This document shows, piece after piece, positions 12,514 through 24,179 of a stretch of DNA of 64,000 nucleotides. The notes below the pieces were generated by a model. The model was given only the letters and a program-made list of their open reading frames with translations, was not told the origin of the DNA and did no database searches. The position numbers were made by a program, and so were the translations under genes. Source of the stretch: Rhododendron vialii (Eukaryota > Streptophyta > Magnoliopsida > Ericales > Ericaceae); assembly GCF_030253575.1 (NCBI RefSeq), contig NC_080561.1, positions 1,678,001-1,742,000 of the forward strand. Direction: 5' to 3'. The number at the start of each line of letters is the position of its first letter. Position 1 is the first letter of the stretch.

Positions 12514-12739
12514 ATAGATAAGGGTGGACAATGCCATTCATGAATATTCTTTTAATTATGTTGTGATGATGACCATTTCTTTCTCAAATTGAATAATGTA
12601 CGCACAACTGAATTTATATGTATTTAAATACGTTGCGCCTATATTTGCAAAAAGCTGGTCAAAGTACTGTTGATGACGACACTTAACGATAGTTTAATAT
12701 GTTACACCATCTTTGACACCAAAAAAGAAAAAAGAAAAA

Positions 12740-13297
12740 AGGTTTAGGTGCTGTTCTTTCTTCTTCTTTTTTAACATTTTTTTTTTGAAAAAAAAGGTAA
12801 TTTCAAGTATAAATATAATGAAAATGAAAAATAATTTTTTGATTTTTTTTGCACCGTTTAAAAGATATCAATGAAATCTATCAAACAAGATCCATATTGG
12901 TAGAAAAATTATTTGCTTAAACACATAATTTTTGAGCTTGAAATTACCTTCCTTTTCAAAAAGTACTTTTTTAAAAACCTGGAAGACAATGGAATTGATA
13001 TAGGGGATCCTGAAATTTGGAATTCCAGTCAAACAAATTGGGCTCTTGGGTACTACTTATACCCTCCGTCCGGATTTAATAGTTCCTCATTCAATTCTAA
13101 CCGGATAAAAAATGAGTTATCTCTTTAAATTGGTAATGAACTTTATATCTAATATATATCTTGTTTGATAGATTTCAATTAGTTATATAAGTCAATGTTT
13201 TCAAAATTACATAAAATATTATAAATTATAAAATATAATCTCGATTAAAAAATGACACGAACTCCCCAAAATGACAATTAAATCCAGATGGATGGAG
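12740..13297. mobile_element. Stowaway-like MITE (13062-13297) next to AT-rich repeat
   Basis: ACCCTCCGTCCGGATTTAAT at 13061 faces ATTAAATCCAGATGGATGGAGT at the right end, a Tc1/mariner Stowaway-type inverted repeat, with TA on both sides (13060-13061, 13298-13299). The preceding 12740-13050 carries another AT-rich repeat with motifs GATATCAATGAAATC and ATCAAACAAGATCCATA, also present at 58.1-58.9 kb. Confidence 0.65.
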
Positions 13298-13724
13298 TAT
13301 TTTTTTATTTTTTATTTTTTTGAAATGACAAATTTTTTTTGGTTTAGTATTCCATATATTTTATGGCAAAACTAATGAAAACCGAAGCTGGGAGCTGGGA
13401 GCGTCCATCATTTAAACTATCAGTCATTTTTGCTGCACGAAAATAGGTTTTCCAGATTTGAGAACAGCATTTTGGTGCTTTCCAAAAAAGTGAATTCTTT
13501 TTAGAAGTGCGGGGCCTGCTCCGATCTCTTTCCAAAAATTGGAAGCATTCACTTAGTAGAATGTGTGGCTCGATGATCCTTGATTTGAGCTCCTATTTAG
13601 TGGGTTCGCGGGTTGCCTGGTCTCCTAGCCCTAACTTGCACAGTGAATGCACGACTAAGACCTAACCGGGGTTTGCCTGGCAAGGCACTCCGGCGAAAGG
13701 ATGAGAATGTGCAGAGAGAAAAGC

Positions 13725-14390
13725 ATTGGAGACATTGGAGACCTTGAGATAGATATGACTGGTGAGATCGAAACAGAAATCTTCAAAATGGATGGTGGGA
13801 CGAGAGTCTGAGGAGATCACTATTGTTTTGACGTCCCCAATTGCTGTGGGAAGTTGGACAATGAGGAAGAAGAAGAGGGTGAGGAAATGGAGATGGGTGT
13901 CGAGAAAGGTTATTTGATGCATTTTTTAAGGTGATATCTATAGAATGGGATTGCCGGTCAAAAAAAATCTACATGAATTATATATTTTGATCTCTTATGA
14001 TTAATGAAAATTTTCTTGGTCGTTCATAAAAAATCTGTAGAATAGGATCGCGGTGTTGCAAAGGGAGGGGAAAAAAAGGTGGTGGCAATCGGGGTGAAGA
14101 TTAGTAAGGAATGAAAGGGCATGACAAGGAGCTATACCAACAGTTATATACGCGTAGGAGGTCTTAAAATAAACAGTATCAAGCTGTAAAAATAAGGATT
14201 AGCCTTATTTTGCGCTTCTAAATACTGGCTTTTACATCTTTTTATTTTATTCTTATGTTAAAAAGAAGCTGTAAGAGTCAGGATTTTAGAAATGCAAAAC
14301 AAGGCACCCCAATAAAAACACATTTTTCTCATCATTGACACCTTTTTGGCAAACCTTTGACCCTTTTTGTAAAGACGGCAAAAAGTGTTC
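13725..14390. repeat. Dispersed repeat D, copy 2
   Basis: Direct copy of 4365-5015, with the same start (GAGACATTGGAGACCTTGAGA) and the same foldback at about 14190-14305 (GCCTTATTTTGCGCTTCTAA against ATGCAAAACAAGGC). An 86-codon minus-strand ORF at 13662-13922 is not conserved in copy 1 and is not called as a gene. Together the two copies bracket the NPF gene. Confidence 0.75.
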
Positions 14391-15294
14391 GAAATAAGAA
14401 AATGAGCTGTAAGTTAGCCTTTTACAAGGTCAGTTTGTGAGACTGAGACTGACATTGTAAAATTCTTCCTCCCCTTGAATAGTTCAAACTCTATGATTCA
14501 TCATGTTCTCTCACGAGTGAGGGATTTTAGTGTTGATGGTGTTAGAAAGTTATACTACATTGTTTTAGGTCAATGCTTTCGAATAAGTGCCTTCGGGCAC
14601 AACACAATTAACTTTAGGATCACTCCAAATGAATTGAATTAACTTGACAAATGTAGTGACAAAACTTAAACATCGTTAATGGAGGTGACCAACAGTAAAT
14701 AATTGAAGAAATTCAAATGAATCAAAATACTTGTTGAGAATCGCTTTCGTACTTTGATATCGTGGATCCCGCAAATCACTCTTCTTTAAATTCAATCATA
14801 TCTTACGGGTCTCAACTGTGTCTAGCATGCACACGGTCCAGATAGGTGGTGTTCTCTAGAAATCTAGTAACGAACTAAACGATCCGCTTCTGTTTTAATC
14901 ATCAGTTGATGCAATTTTTGAAACAAGTTGCTGCAATTTTCGGATGGGTGTTGTTGACAGCTTTTGGAGGGGTTGCAAGAATGACCAAAAGCCCTTTATG
15001 GATTCATCATTGGAAGGCCTGCATAATTCTACTTCAGGCACCACCATATCTTCTAGCCAAGACCTACTAGTACAACTCGATCAATTATCAGTGGCCAGAA
15101 GTGTGGATGCTGGTTTTTACCTCTCTCTTTTTCCTTTGCTTTATAACTACTTTGTACCTTTTCTTTGGTTTGCCAGGTTGATTGCTTATCAACCTTTCGT
15201 TGGGATGCTAATTTGTCGTTGTGATGCCGTTTGCTCATGCTCCATTATCGTTTTAACTCATATCAATGGAGTTTCTCTTTGGTTGGATTACTAA
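14391..15294. other. Non-coding stretch, no gene recognised
   Basis: A 116-codon plus-strand ORF at 14944-15294 shows no motif I recognise and ends where repeat R begins. The rest is AT-rich and without repeats that I could pair. I see nothing firm here. Confidence 0.4.
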
Positions 15295-16385
15295 TATGGT
15301 CGCTTTTTGAGAATTTGGTCGGTTATGAAATTTCGATGATGCGCTCGTGGGGCAATGAAATGCACCTGGGGCAGATAGAATTGCTCCTGGGGCGCCAAAG
15401 CTCCACAAATTTCTCAAACTTTGCGGATTTGTCCCGGACACTCCCGAACTCCATTTTTTGCAAGGTTAGAACCGTTAAAAAGCTTGTTGAGTCTACATTC
15501 CAACCCAAGTAGTTTGAATCTATAATTTTTTGTATAAAAATGGTATGACCAATTTACCCTTAGTGAGCTGAAAACTAAATCATTTCGGTAAAACACTCGC
15601 ATCTCCCTCATTTTAAATCGGATAAAGGGCCTATTATATATCAATAAAGAGAACTTTCAATTTACTAAAAGATGGTGGAATCCAACCATCAAAATAATAA
15701 TGTGTAGTTCACGAAAATTGGGTAGTAAGCAGACCACTACATCTTCAGTGAATGCTGATGATTAAGCAGTTTTGTATGCTTTGATGAAGTTTGGAAAGCC
15801 TTATGAACTATCCGGAACTCCTAAGAAATGAACTAATACCTTAAAACAAGGAATGCAAGTACCAAATGGAACATAGAATGAAAGGAAGGGCGCAGAAACG
15901 TGTTTTAGCCGTAGTGGTTCCAACGATCTTTGAATTGATCTACTTTCGACTAACTATTCGTGACCCAAAATCTATTATTTTAATGGTTCAATTTCATCAT
16001 CTTTTAGTACTTTGAATACCCTCTGTATCGATATAAAATAGGTTTCGGTCCAGTTTAAAATAAGTGTGATTCAAGAATTTTTCCAAAATATTTTTGTTTT
16101 TCGCCTTCTTGAGAGCAAAATCGTCATATCTTTTGATTTACGAATAATTCTGGTGTCAAACTAATTTGGTTAGAAAGTAGGATAGACGAGCTTTTTAACG
16201 TTTCAAATCACGCACAAATCGGAGTTCAGGAGTGTACGAGACAAACCTACAAAATTTGAGGAATTTGTGGAGCTTTGTGCGCCCCAGGTGCATCATCAAA
16301 ATTTCAAAATTGACCAAATTTTGCGGTCTTGGCACAGACACTCCCGAACTCTGTTTTTGCAAGGTTAGAATCGTTAAAACCGTGC
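15295..16385. repeat. Repeat R, two units, 3' of the kinase pseudogene
   Basis: Two partial R units in direct order, with landmarks TTGGTCGGTTATGAAATTTC at 15315, ACTCCCGAACTCC at 15440 and again at 16340. The second unit is inverted in its core relative to the first: its CCACAAAGCTC-type landmark reads as GTGGAGCTTTGTGCGCC. The block ends at AGAATCGTTAAAACCGTGCC, the same junction with kinase 3' flank as at 2105 and 48490. Confidence 0.7.
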
Positions 16386-16616
16386 CGGAATTGGATCGAT
16401 CCGGAGGGGTAGCAACTAGCATGGCTCTATGTGGATAACATCCCAAAAATTATATACGCTTGGATTCGTATATGGACAATGCATTATGCAACATCTCATG
16501 TAGACTACTATTAGACTTGTTTAAACCTTAAAACATGCCCGAAATGCTTAATCACTTGAAACTTGCCTTGTGAAATAAAATGCTAGCTTCGAATGATACC
16601 CAGCAACTACGAATAC

Positions 16617-19600
16617 TTAACCGGATGATGATGTTGCGCGTGACCTCCAATCCTGTATGGCGGAACGTAATGTATGATTTTGAATAAGCACTTTATGCTG
16701 CAACCTAAGCTTTGTTACCGGCAATAAACCGTATCTCTCAAGCCACGCTTTGATGGCTCTGGGCTCGTATGTAAAACCATCAGCGGCAATGTATGGATCC
16801 TCCATTACTTCCTGAATTAGCCATGGAATAATGCACACAGAGAAATTTAGACAATGACATGCAGCCAATGTAAGGCTGTGTTTGGATCGGTTTTGTGAAG
16901 GGAATCTAAAAGGCAAGTAAACAAGGATATAACGAAGTAAAGGGCTACCCAATGTACGAGTCTCACTTACTGCAGGTCTGGGAAGAGTTGGACTTATGCA
17001 ACCATAGCCCTGCCAGATTGATTTGTTTGGTTCCCCTATCATTTTCCTATCCCTAAGTGATCCCTCCACAAAAACCATGATTCAAAACCATGCATTTGCA
17101 CACGCATCATAATGTATTTATGAAATATTTTGAAAAAAGTTAACACCAATTTTTTCTTCTCAATGAGATCTTTAAATTGGTGTAAAATTTGTCGAAAAAA
17201 ATTTCTTGCCACTACATAATTTTCTGCGTGCAAAATGCGTGGTTCTCCAAAAGGGGAAGCAATTCGAGACAGATGGAGTGTCTTGGCAATAGGAGAGCAG
17301 AATTAAGAGTGCATCGGAGATGCTCATATGGAGTTTCAATTTTCACCTGAAGTATTGGGCAGAAGTAGTGGTTAGGTGGTTGAATACTATTCCTTTGTAG
17401 CCTTAAAGTACCATCTTCCACATCAGCAAGGTTCTTCAAAGCGGCAACACTTCAGTTTCAAGATCGAGCCTATCTCTGCATCGAAGTTCGGAGCATCTCA
17501 GGGCCATTTCAGCCATCTCCTCTGTTTCGGCAAGTGGCCAATCCGGTATTGACTTGTCCAATATATCGCAGAGCGAACCATTGGAAATTGCATTTTTAAA
17601 TTTCAGCAAAAGCCCATTGGGAGGTTGTGCGGCGAGCAATTGGAGCACAATGATTCCAAAAGCATATAGATCAGATTTGGGTCGGACAGTTCCAGTTCTT
17701 TGATACTCTGGATCCATATAGTGAAGACTGCCACATATAACAGATTCCCTATATTCTGTGACATCGTCTGGCGCAACATTTGATATGAGTTTAGCCAACC
17801 CCACATCACCAATTTTGCTCACATAATTTCTGTCCAGAAATATATTTCCTGGTTTTAGATCTCGATGAATAATAGGGTCTGGTTTTGTGTTGTGTAAAAA
17901 TGCAAACCAAGGAAGAGGATGCCTGCTGCTTTGGCCGGAAACAAAATCTTCAAGGCTTCCATTTTCCATATATTCAAATACTAAGCAACCAATCTCTGGA
18001 CAGGCTCCAAGCAGTAAAACAATGTTTGGGTGGCGTAACTGGTTAAGAACTTCAATCTGAAAATAATTGACCGAGGATAGCAAAAACCATTGCCACAACA
18101 GTCAGAACAACTAAAGTGGTCAGAAAATTTTTAGTGCAGTGATAAGCAAAAATGTAAACAATGGACATGTTGAGCTAAAGTAAGTACACGAATACTCGTA
18201 TTTTTATGTTTCAAACAAGTAAATTCAGCTAGGACAAGATAAATCAACATTGTGGCCAAGGGTGCTTACACAAGCATGCACAACCGAATATTTCATGAAT
18301 ATTTCGAGTTAATAGGCATCGGCACATTATAAACAATAAACACAGTTAATTAAGAATTTCGTTTTATATTGAATGTAGCGTCGACTAACTTAGGTTAGGT
18401 GCACAATTAAAACCTCTCCTTTCATAAGTTCTAAAAAGACTTAGAACTTAATCAAATCATCATGCTAATAGAAAAGAAAAGCCTCAAGCAAGCATGGGAA
18501 CTTGATTGAATACAGAAGAAAGAAATCAAGTAAAGAAAAAACCTGTCAGAAATTCCTTTTCCTTCTCCAATGCATCGGAACATAGAACTTTGACAGCTAC
18601 TAGGGTTTTATCGAGGTCACATCTGTATACTTTCCCGTATGATCCATCACCAATCATCTTAGTTTCAGCGAAGGAATCGGTAGCTATCTCTATTTCATCC
18701 CTTGTGTACCTTCGGTCATTTGACAGGAGCGCATCGATAATTTTCTTTTTCTCCACAGATTCTTTGAGTGCATTAGATTCTGCTATTTGCCTTTCATAAG
18801 TCTCTTTAGCAAGCAGATTTCTTGCAATCTCAATCTCCTTCACGGCTTCCAAATGCTTCCTTTTCACTTCTGCAAGAATTTTCTTCTAAACTTCTTCTCT
18901 TTGCAATGTGGTATTTACTTGTCTTTCTTCTTCAAGGCATTTAGAAGAAAGAAAGTGAACCTGTGCATTGGAGCATCAATAACAGTGGTCTAGTGTAATA
19001 TAGAACACGAGACAACCTATGTTTTATCACTTGTCTTTATATTCAAGGTTCATTGAGTGTTCACATTTTCTACCTAAATGGAGAGACATTCAATATATTG
19101 AAGGCCAACCTCATTTTCCGCTTGGACTACGTCTTCAAAAGCTCGATTGTACATGCCAACAGTGTTCATTAATTCTATACGCAGCTGTTCTTCCTCAGCC
19201 TGCACATCCGACTATAGAAAAATATGCATCCAAACGTTAGCACAGACTAGTCATCGTCACATAGCAAAATGTACAAAGAATGTAACTAATATATGGTATC
19301 ACACAACGTACGTAACAACAGGCAGAAAAACCAACACAATTCACCTTTTTTGTTTCTGTAGAAGCCACAGAATGACATTCATTTACTGACTCAACTTCTA
19401 GCATACTAGTTCCAGAGTTTGATTTTGTTGGGATACCTCTCTTGTGCAATTGCTATAGAATTCAAGGAACTTTCATCTGACACATATGACACTGTGTCAT
19501 TATCTTCACAATCCTCTGAGGAAGAAGAATGGCAACCATTTAGTTCTAGACACAGTTGATCTACCTCAGCCTGCACGTCCGACTGCAGAAAAATTGGCAT

Positions 19601-19882
19601 CCCAAATGTTAGCACAGACTGGTCAACCATCACATAGAAATATGTATACAGTACGTAATTTGACTGATGATACCACGCAACATATGTAACAGCATGCGGA
19701 ACAACCGAAACAATTTTACCTGCTTTGTTTCTGTAGAAGCCACAGAAGGACATTCATTTACTTCCTCAATTTCTATATTTCCCGAGTTTTGATGATTTCT
19801 TTCTTCGAGTGAACCAGAATGGTTGGGCCTATGTGAATTAAAGCGACTAAGTTCTGACACAGATGACGCTGTATCAGTAAGT
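16617..19882 (-). pseudogene. 5'-truncated, frameshifted copy of the USP-kinase-U-box gene
   Basis: Collinear with exons 10 to 5 of the intact gene at 48.7-54.7 kb: 16617-16811 (U-box), 17347-18056 (kinase C part), 18543-18960 (coiled coil and kinase N-lobe), 19110-19211, 19345-19582, and a cut exon at 19720 to about 19882. Exons 1-4, encoding the USP domain, are missing; the sequence switches at about 19882 to segment G. Lesions relative to the intact copy are an in-frame stop (TAT to TAG) in exon 8 near 18887, two bases lost at the exon 8 donor near 18546, a 39-bp in-frame loss removing the helix before AFLHN (about 17905), one base lost near 17440, and about 26 bp lost in exon 6. It is certainly dead as a full protein; partial transcripts are possible. 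Confidence 0.9.
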
Positions 19883-20640
19883 GGAGCTAAGTCCAGCTTG
19901 CTGTAATATGGTTTACCAACTCACCAACGCAACCTTGGCCACAAGAAAGAGCATACAATATTACCAGTTGGAGGAATTGGTCTTTTGGTATTAAGGAAGT
20001 AAAAAATAAACAGAACCTGGACCAAGCCGGGATCAAGCATAGCTACAAGAATCCTGACGGGGCTCTGGGCGGGACATGACTGGAGACAAATTTGACCCTT
20101 GTAATATATGCACAAAGTGGCCGTTCTCTAAAAAGTTTACCACTAAAAGAGCGGCCCAAAAAACCTTCAAAAGTCAAGGAACTCAAGAGACATCATGCCA
20201 TGAAAAAAATGAAAACTACGAGCAAAGAGCAAGTGAGAGGAGCCCAGTTGAAAATGTACATGATCCTTAACAATCTTATGATTTTTGTTGGTTGGTTGCA
20301 TTGGCATCAGCACAAGGCCCTTTTCTTGAGCAAGTGAGAGTAGCCCAGTTGGGATTAGACCTTGAAAATGTGAAATGTGAAATGTGTTGATGCCCAGGGA
20401 TTGGAGCTGGAACCGGATCGGACAACCTGCACCTAACCACTCGAGCAGAGGTTCAACTCGGTATGATGTTGGCCGATTCATTTCTCCAGACCCGGTCAAG
20501 ACCCCCTTGAGAATAATGCCCCCCAGAAGATTTCGTAAATTATGTCTGCGACCTTCCGCACAATCCCCCTGTAACTAGGTCTTTGATTCTTTGTGAGGAA
20601 AAAAAATTTGAAATATAAACATCAGTTGAGGGAGACATTA
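19883..20640. repeat. Joining segment G, copy 1
   Basis: Begins at GGAGCTAAGTCCAGC and runs through ACCTGGACCAAGCC, GGGCGGGACATGAC and CCAGACCCGGTCAAG to CATCAGTTGAGGGA. Full copies are at 46599-47340 and (5'-cut) 23480-24120; partial 3' copies are at 29355-29520 and 30340-30545. On the minus strand about 20395-20460 looks tRNA-like (GCTCGAGTGGTTAGGTGC then GGTTCCAGCTCC), suggesting a tRNA-derived SINE inside. No protein is supported. Confidence 0.7.
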
Positions 20641-20689
20641 CAGGGGAGGCATTCGGTATTCCCAATGGCGTCTTGCATTTGGAGGGAGC

Positions 20690-21450
20690 GTCAGACCACT
20701 TCTATGCATTTAGTGGCTCCAACGATCTTTTAGTTGGTTTAATCTCGACTAATTTTTCATAAACCAAAATACATTATTTTTATGATTCAATACCACAATC
20801 TTTTAGCATTTTAAATACCCTTTATATCATTATAAAGTAGGCTGCGTTCCCGTTTAATGTTGGTGTGATTCAAGGATTTTCCCAACATAGGTTATTTTTC
20901 AACAAGTTACGGGTAAAATTATCAAATCTTTTGACGTATAAGCAACTTGGGAGTCAAACTAATATGGTTAATTAGAAAGTAGGATAGACAAGCTTTCCAA
21001 TGGTTCAAACCACGTGCAAATCATAGTTCAAGAGTGCCCGTGACAAGGCCGCAAAGTTTTGTTAGTTTTGAAATTTCACTATCGCGCCTGGGCGCAATCG
21101 AATGCGCCTGCGGCGCATGAATTTGCGCCTGAGGCGCATTGAAACGCAAAAATTATTCAAAACTTGCAGGTTTATTTTGGATACTCCTAAACTCCGATTT
21201 TCGCAAGGTCGGAACCGTTGTAAAACTTTTTGAGTGTTATTTCTAATCCAAGTAGTTTAAATTTTAATCTATTTGTACATTAAAAAATATGACCAATTTA
21301 CCCTCAGAGAGTTGAAAAGTAAATTATTTCGGTAAAAAACTCGCATCTCCCTCATTTTTAATACGATAAAGACCTATTGTATATGGATAACGAGGATTTT
21401 GAAAGTACTAAAAGTTGGTGAAATCCAATCATAAGAATTATTCTTTTTGT
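20690..21450. repeat. Repeat R unit
   Basis: Full R unit with core GCGCCTGGGCGCAATCGAATGCGCCTGCGGCGCA at about 21085-21120 (shown here only as its repeated GCGCCTG motif), then ACTCCTAAACTCCGATTTTC and TCGGTAAAAAACTCGCATC. It follows segment G, as also happens after the other two G copies. Confidence 0.75.
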
Positions 21451-21469
21451 TTTATGAAAATTGGGTAGT

Positions 21470-21765
21470 AAGAAGAATACAAAGCTTATCGGAGTACTAC
21501 CACTACTCCACCACCAACATTGTCACCATAATACAACCCCTCCACCTCCATCCCTTCACCTCCTACACCAACATCACTTCACCATCACTACCACTGCACT
21601 TCCACTTTGCTACCACCATTGGCACTGCGTTTCAACCCTACCACCTCCATTTTCATTTAACCACTGTCAAAAACACGCACGGCCACGACTTCACTGCTAC
21701 AACGATCACACCTTGACGACTACTACACTTCCACATCATCATCATTTTTTGTCTTGTAGAGTGTA
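21470..21765. repeat. CCA-rich tract, copy 1
   Basis: CCACCACCAACATTGTCACC followed by imperfect CCA/CAT triplets. Similar tracts follow R units at 24960-25480, 31420-31910 and 33960-34310. The long His/Thr/Pro ORFs here are a by-product of the triplets and are broken differently in each copy. Confidence 0.75.
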
Positions 21766-21779
21766 AAAGTATCATTTCT

Positions 21780-22900
21780 TGCAACGTATAACTTGGTTAC
21801 AAAATAGGCTACACAAGCTTCCCAATGGTTTAAACCACGAGCAAATTGGAGTTCGAGTGTGTCAATGACTAGACCGCAAATTTTGGTTGGTTTTGAAATT
21901 TTAAGGTCGCGCCTGGAGCGCATAGAACTGCGCATAGAAACTCGAAAATTGCTAAAACTTTGCGGGTTTATGCCGGACACTCCCGAACTCCAATTCTCGT
22001 AAGATTGGAATCATTAAAAAGCTTCTTGAGTCTAATTTGTAACCCATGTAGTTTAAATCTAAAAGTATTTGTACATTAAATGGTATGACCAATTTAGCCT
22101 CAGAGAGTCAAAAAGTAAATTATTTCGGTAAAAAACTCGCATCTCCCTCATTTTAAATCGGTTAAAGACCTATTATATATCGATAAAGAAGATGTTCAAA
22201 GCACTAAAAGTTAGTGAAATCCAATCATAAAAATAATAAAGTTAAGTTTACGGATAAGGTTAGATATATGGACAGAGCTGTTTCTCTGCTTTCGATTTTC
22301 CCAGTTGCATCGTGCATTTGGTGGTAGCGTTGAACCACCTCTGTTTTTCGACAAGCAGAGCAAATCATCCATGCAAAATATTAGATTGCTCAGATATTAA
22401 TAGTTTCATAATCAGAAAACATCTTTCTTGAGAATAACTTTTCTGTACAACAATCCTGGCAACTAACGGAGCCTTCTAGTTTTTTCACTTTTCCACTTTC
22501 CTTCTTTCACTGCCGCCCCCTCCTGTCTTTTTCCTCTGCATCCCTTCCTCTTGTTCCTCCCTTATGCTCTAGATGTTGTCTTTCCTCTCATTTGCTCTCC
22601 TATCTTCTTAGTTGTGAGAATATTGAGCCTTCCACTTAGGGAGGGAAGATGATCTCCCCATCATCTTTGAGTCCTCTAGCAGCAGTGGTGGTGACGCATA
22701 GCTGCGACAACTATAGTTGGACTAAGGGATGTTAAGCTCCAAGATGCAGATACCTTTTCCTCCAACTTTCTCCAACCCCATCCAATATCCATGAGCGCAT
22801 CAGTGGTTCCAACAGGATCGATTCCACACAAATGATTTAAGTAGTTCATTAACATTAAAATAATTATTTCGGACGTGTTCACGACCAAATAAATATAGTC
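21780..22900. repeat. R unit and 5' flank of esterase copy A
   Basis: R unit at 21780-22240 (ACCACGAGCAAATTGGAGTT, GCGCCTGGAGCGCAT), then 22260-22900, which matches 38040-38440 plus 45400-45670 around the second esterase copy. The CACTA element interrupts the other copy but not this one, so this is a paralogous empty site. A 5'-flank landmark is CCACTTAGGGAGGGAAGATG at 22634. Confidence 0.8.
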
Positions 22901-22981
22901 ACTATGAGACGTGGATGTCTTTATAACGTTGTGCAATCACCTTCCTTACTAACATTGACTACAGTGTCACAAACCAAAGCA

Positions 22982-23478
22982 ATGCTCCCTATCCTTTGGT
23001 TAATTCTTCTGGCAAACGCGGTGTCCCCTTCCTCATCACATGACATGAACGTATTCCTGTTGGCCGGACAAAGCACCATGTGCGGCCACGGCGGCACAAC
23101 CAACGGCACCTGGGACGGCGGCGTCCCACCCAAATGCGCCCCAACCCGTCGATCCTCAGCCTGGCCCCAAACCTCACGTGGGTTCCCGCAGCCGAGCCAC
23201 TCCACAGGGACATAAACATGAACATCACGTTCGGGGTGGGCCCTGGGATGTCGTTTGCCAATTCGTTATTAATTGACCAAAGACCCAAGCGTCGGCATGG
23301 TGGGATTGGTGCCCTGTGCATTAGGCGGGTCCAATATAAGTAGTTGGGGTCAGGGGAGTTTTTTATATGACCGGTTAGTGAGCAGGGCTAGAGCCGCCGT
23401 GCAAGGCGGAGGGAAGATCCAGGCGATGCTATGGTATCAGGGGGAGAGTGATATGGAGTTACAAGACAACGCTGAGTT
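22982..23478 (+). pseudogene. SASA/DUF303-type carbohydrate esterase, copy A, frameshifted and truncated
   Basis: Starts MLPILWLILLANAVS, a signal peptide, then NVFLLAGQSTM, the block I nucleophile region (AGQSNM in the family). The frame breaks near 23142 (one base lost in CCAA(A)CCCG compared with copy B) and again near 23268 (ATTAATTGACC for ATTGGCC). The later parts NPSILSLAPNLTWVP, VPCALGG and AMLWYQGESD remain recognisable in other frames. It ends abruptly at about 23478, where segment G begins, so the region with the family's catalytic Asp/His block is absent. Related to plant proteins of the At4g34215 type, deacetylases of cell-wall or other glycans. Confidence 0.85.
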
Positions 23479-23479
23479 G

Positions 23480-24120
23480 ATTTTTTGGTATTAAGGAAGT
23501 ATAAAATAAAAAGGACCTGGACCAAGCCTGGATCAAGCATAGCTACAAGAATCCTGACAGGGCCCTGGGCGGGACATGACTGAAGACAAATATGACCCTT
23601 GTAATATATGCATAAAGTGGCCGTTCTCTAAAAAGTTTACCACTAAAATAGTGGCCCAAAAACCCTTCAAAAGTCAAGGAACTCCAGAGACATCATACCA
23701 TGAAAAAAATGAAAACTACGAGCAAAGAGCAAGTGAGAGGAGCCCAATTGAAAATGTACATGATCCATAACAATCTTATGATTTTTGTTGGTAGGTTGCA
23801 TTGGCATAATCACAAGGCCCTTTTCTTGAGCAAGTGAGAGGAGCCCAGTTGGGATTAGACCTTGAAAATGTGAAATGTGTTGATGCCCAGGGATAGGAGC
23901 TGGAACCGGACAACCTGCACCTAACCACTCGAGCAGAGGTTCAACTCGGTATGATGTTGGCCGATTCATTCCTCCAGACCCGGTCAAGCCCCCCTTGAGA
24001 ATAACGCCCCCCAGAAGATTTCGTAAATTACGTCGGAAACCTTCCCCACATAGCCCCTGTAATTAGTTCTTTGATTCTTAGCGAGGGAAAAAAATTTGAA
24101 ATATAAACATCAGTTGAGGG
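23480..24120. repeat. Joining segment G, copy 2 (5'-cut)
   Basis: Begins inside G at TTTTTTGGTATTAAGGAAGT and runs collinearly with 19985-20640. It is fused straight to codon-level esterase sequence at the left. The tRNA-like patch is at about 23880-23945. Confidence 0.7.
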
Positions 24121-24179
24121 ATACATTACAAGGGAGGCATTCGCTTTTCCCAATTGCGTCTTGCATTTGGTGGGAGCGT

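Noticed and set aside
13662..13922. 86-codon minus-strand ORF
   Set aside because: Lies across repeat D; the equivalent stretch of the other D copy is not open.
14944..15294. 116-codon plus-strand ORF
   Set aside because: No recognisable motif or splice support, and it runs into repeat R.
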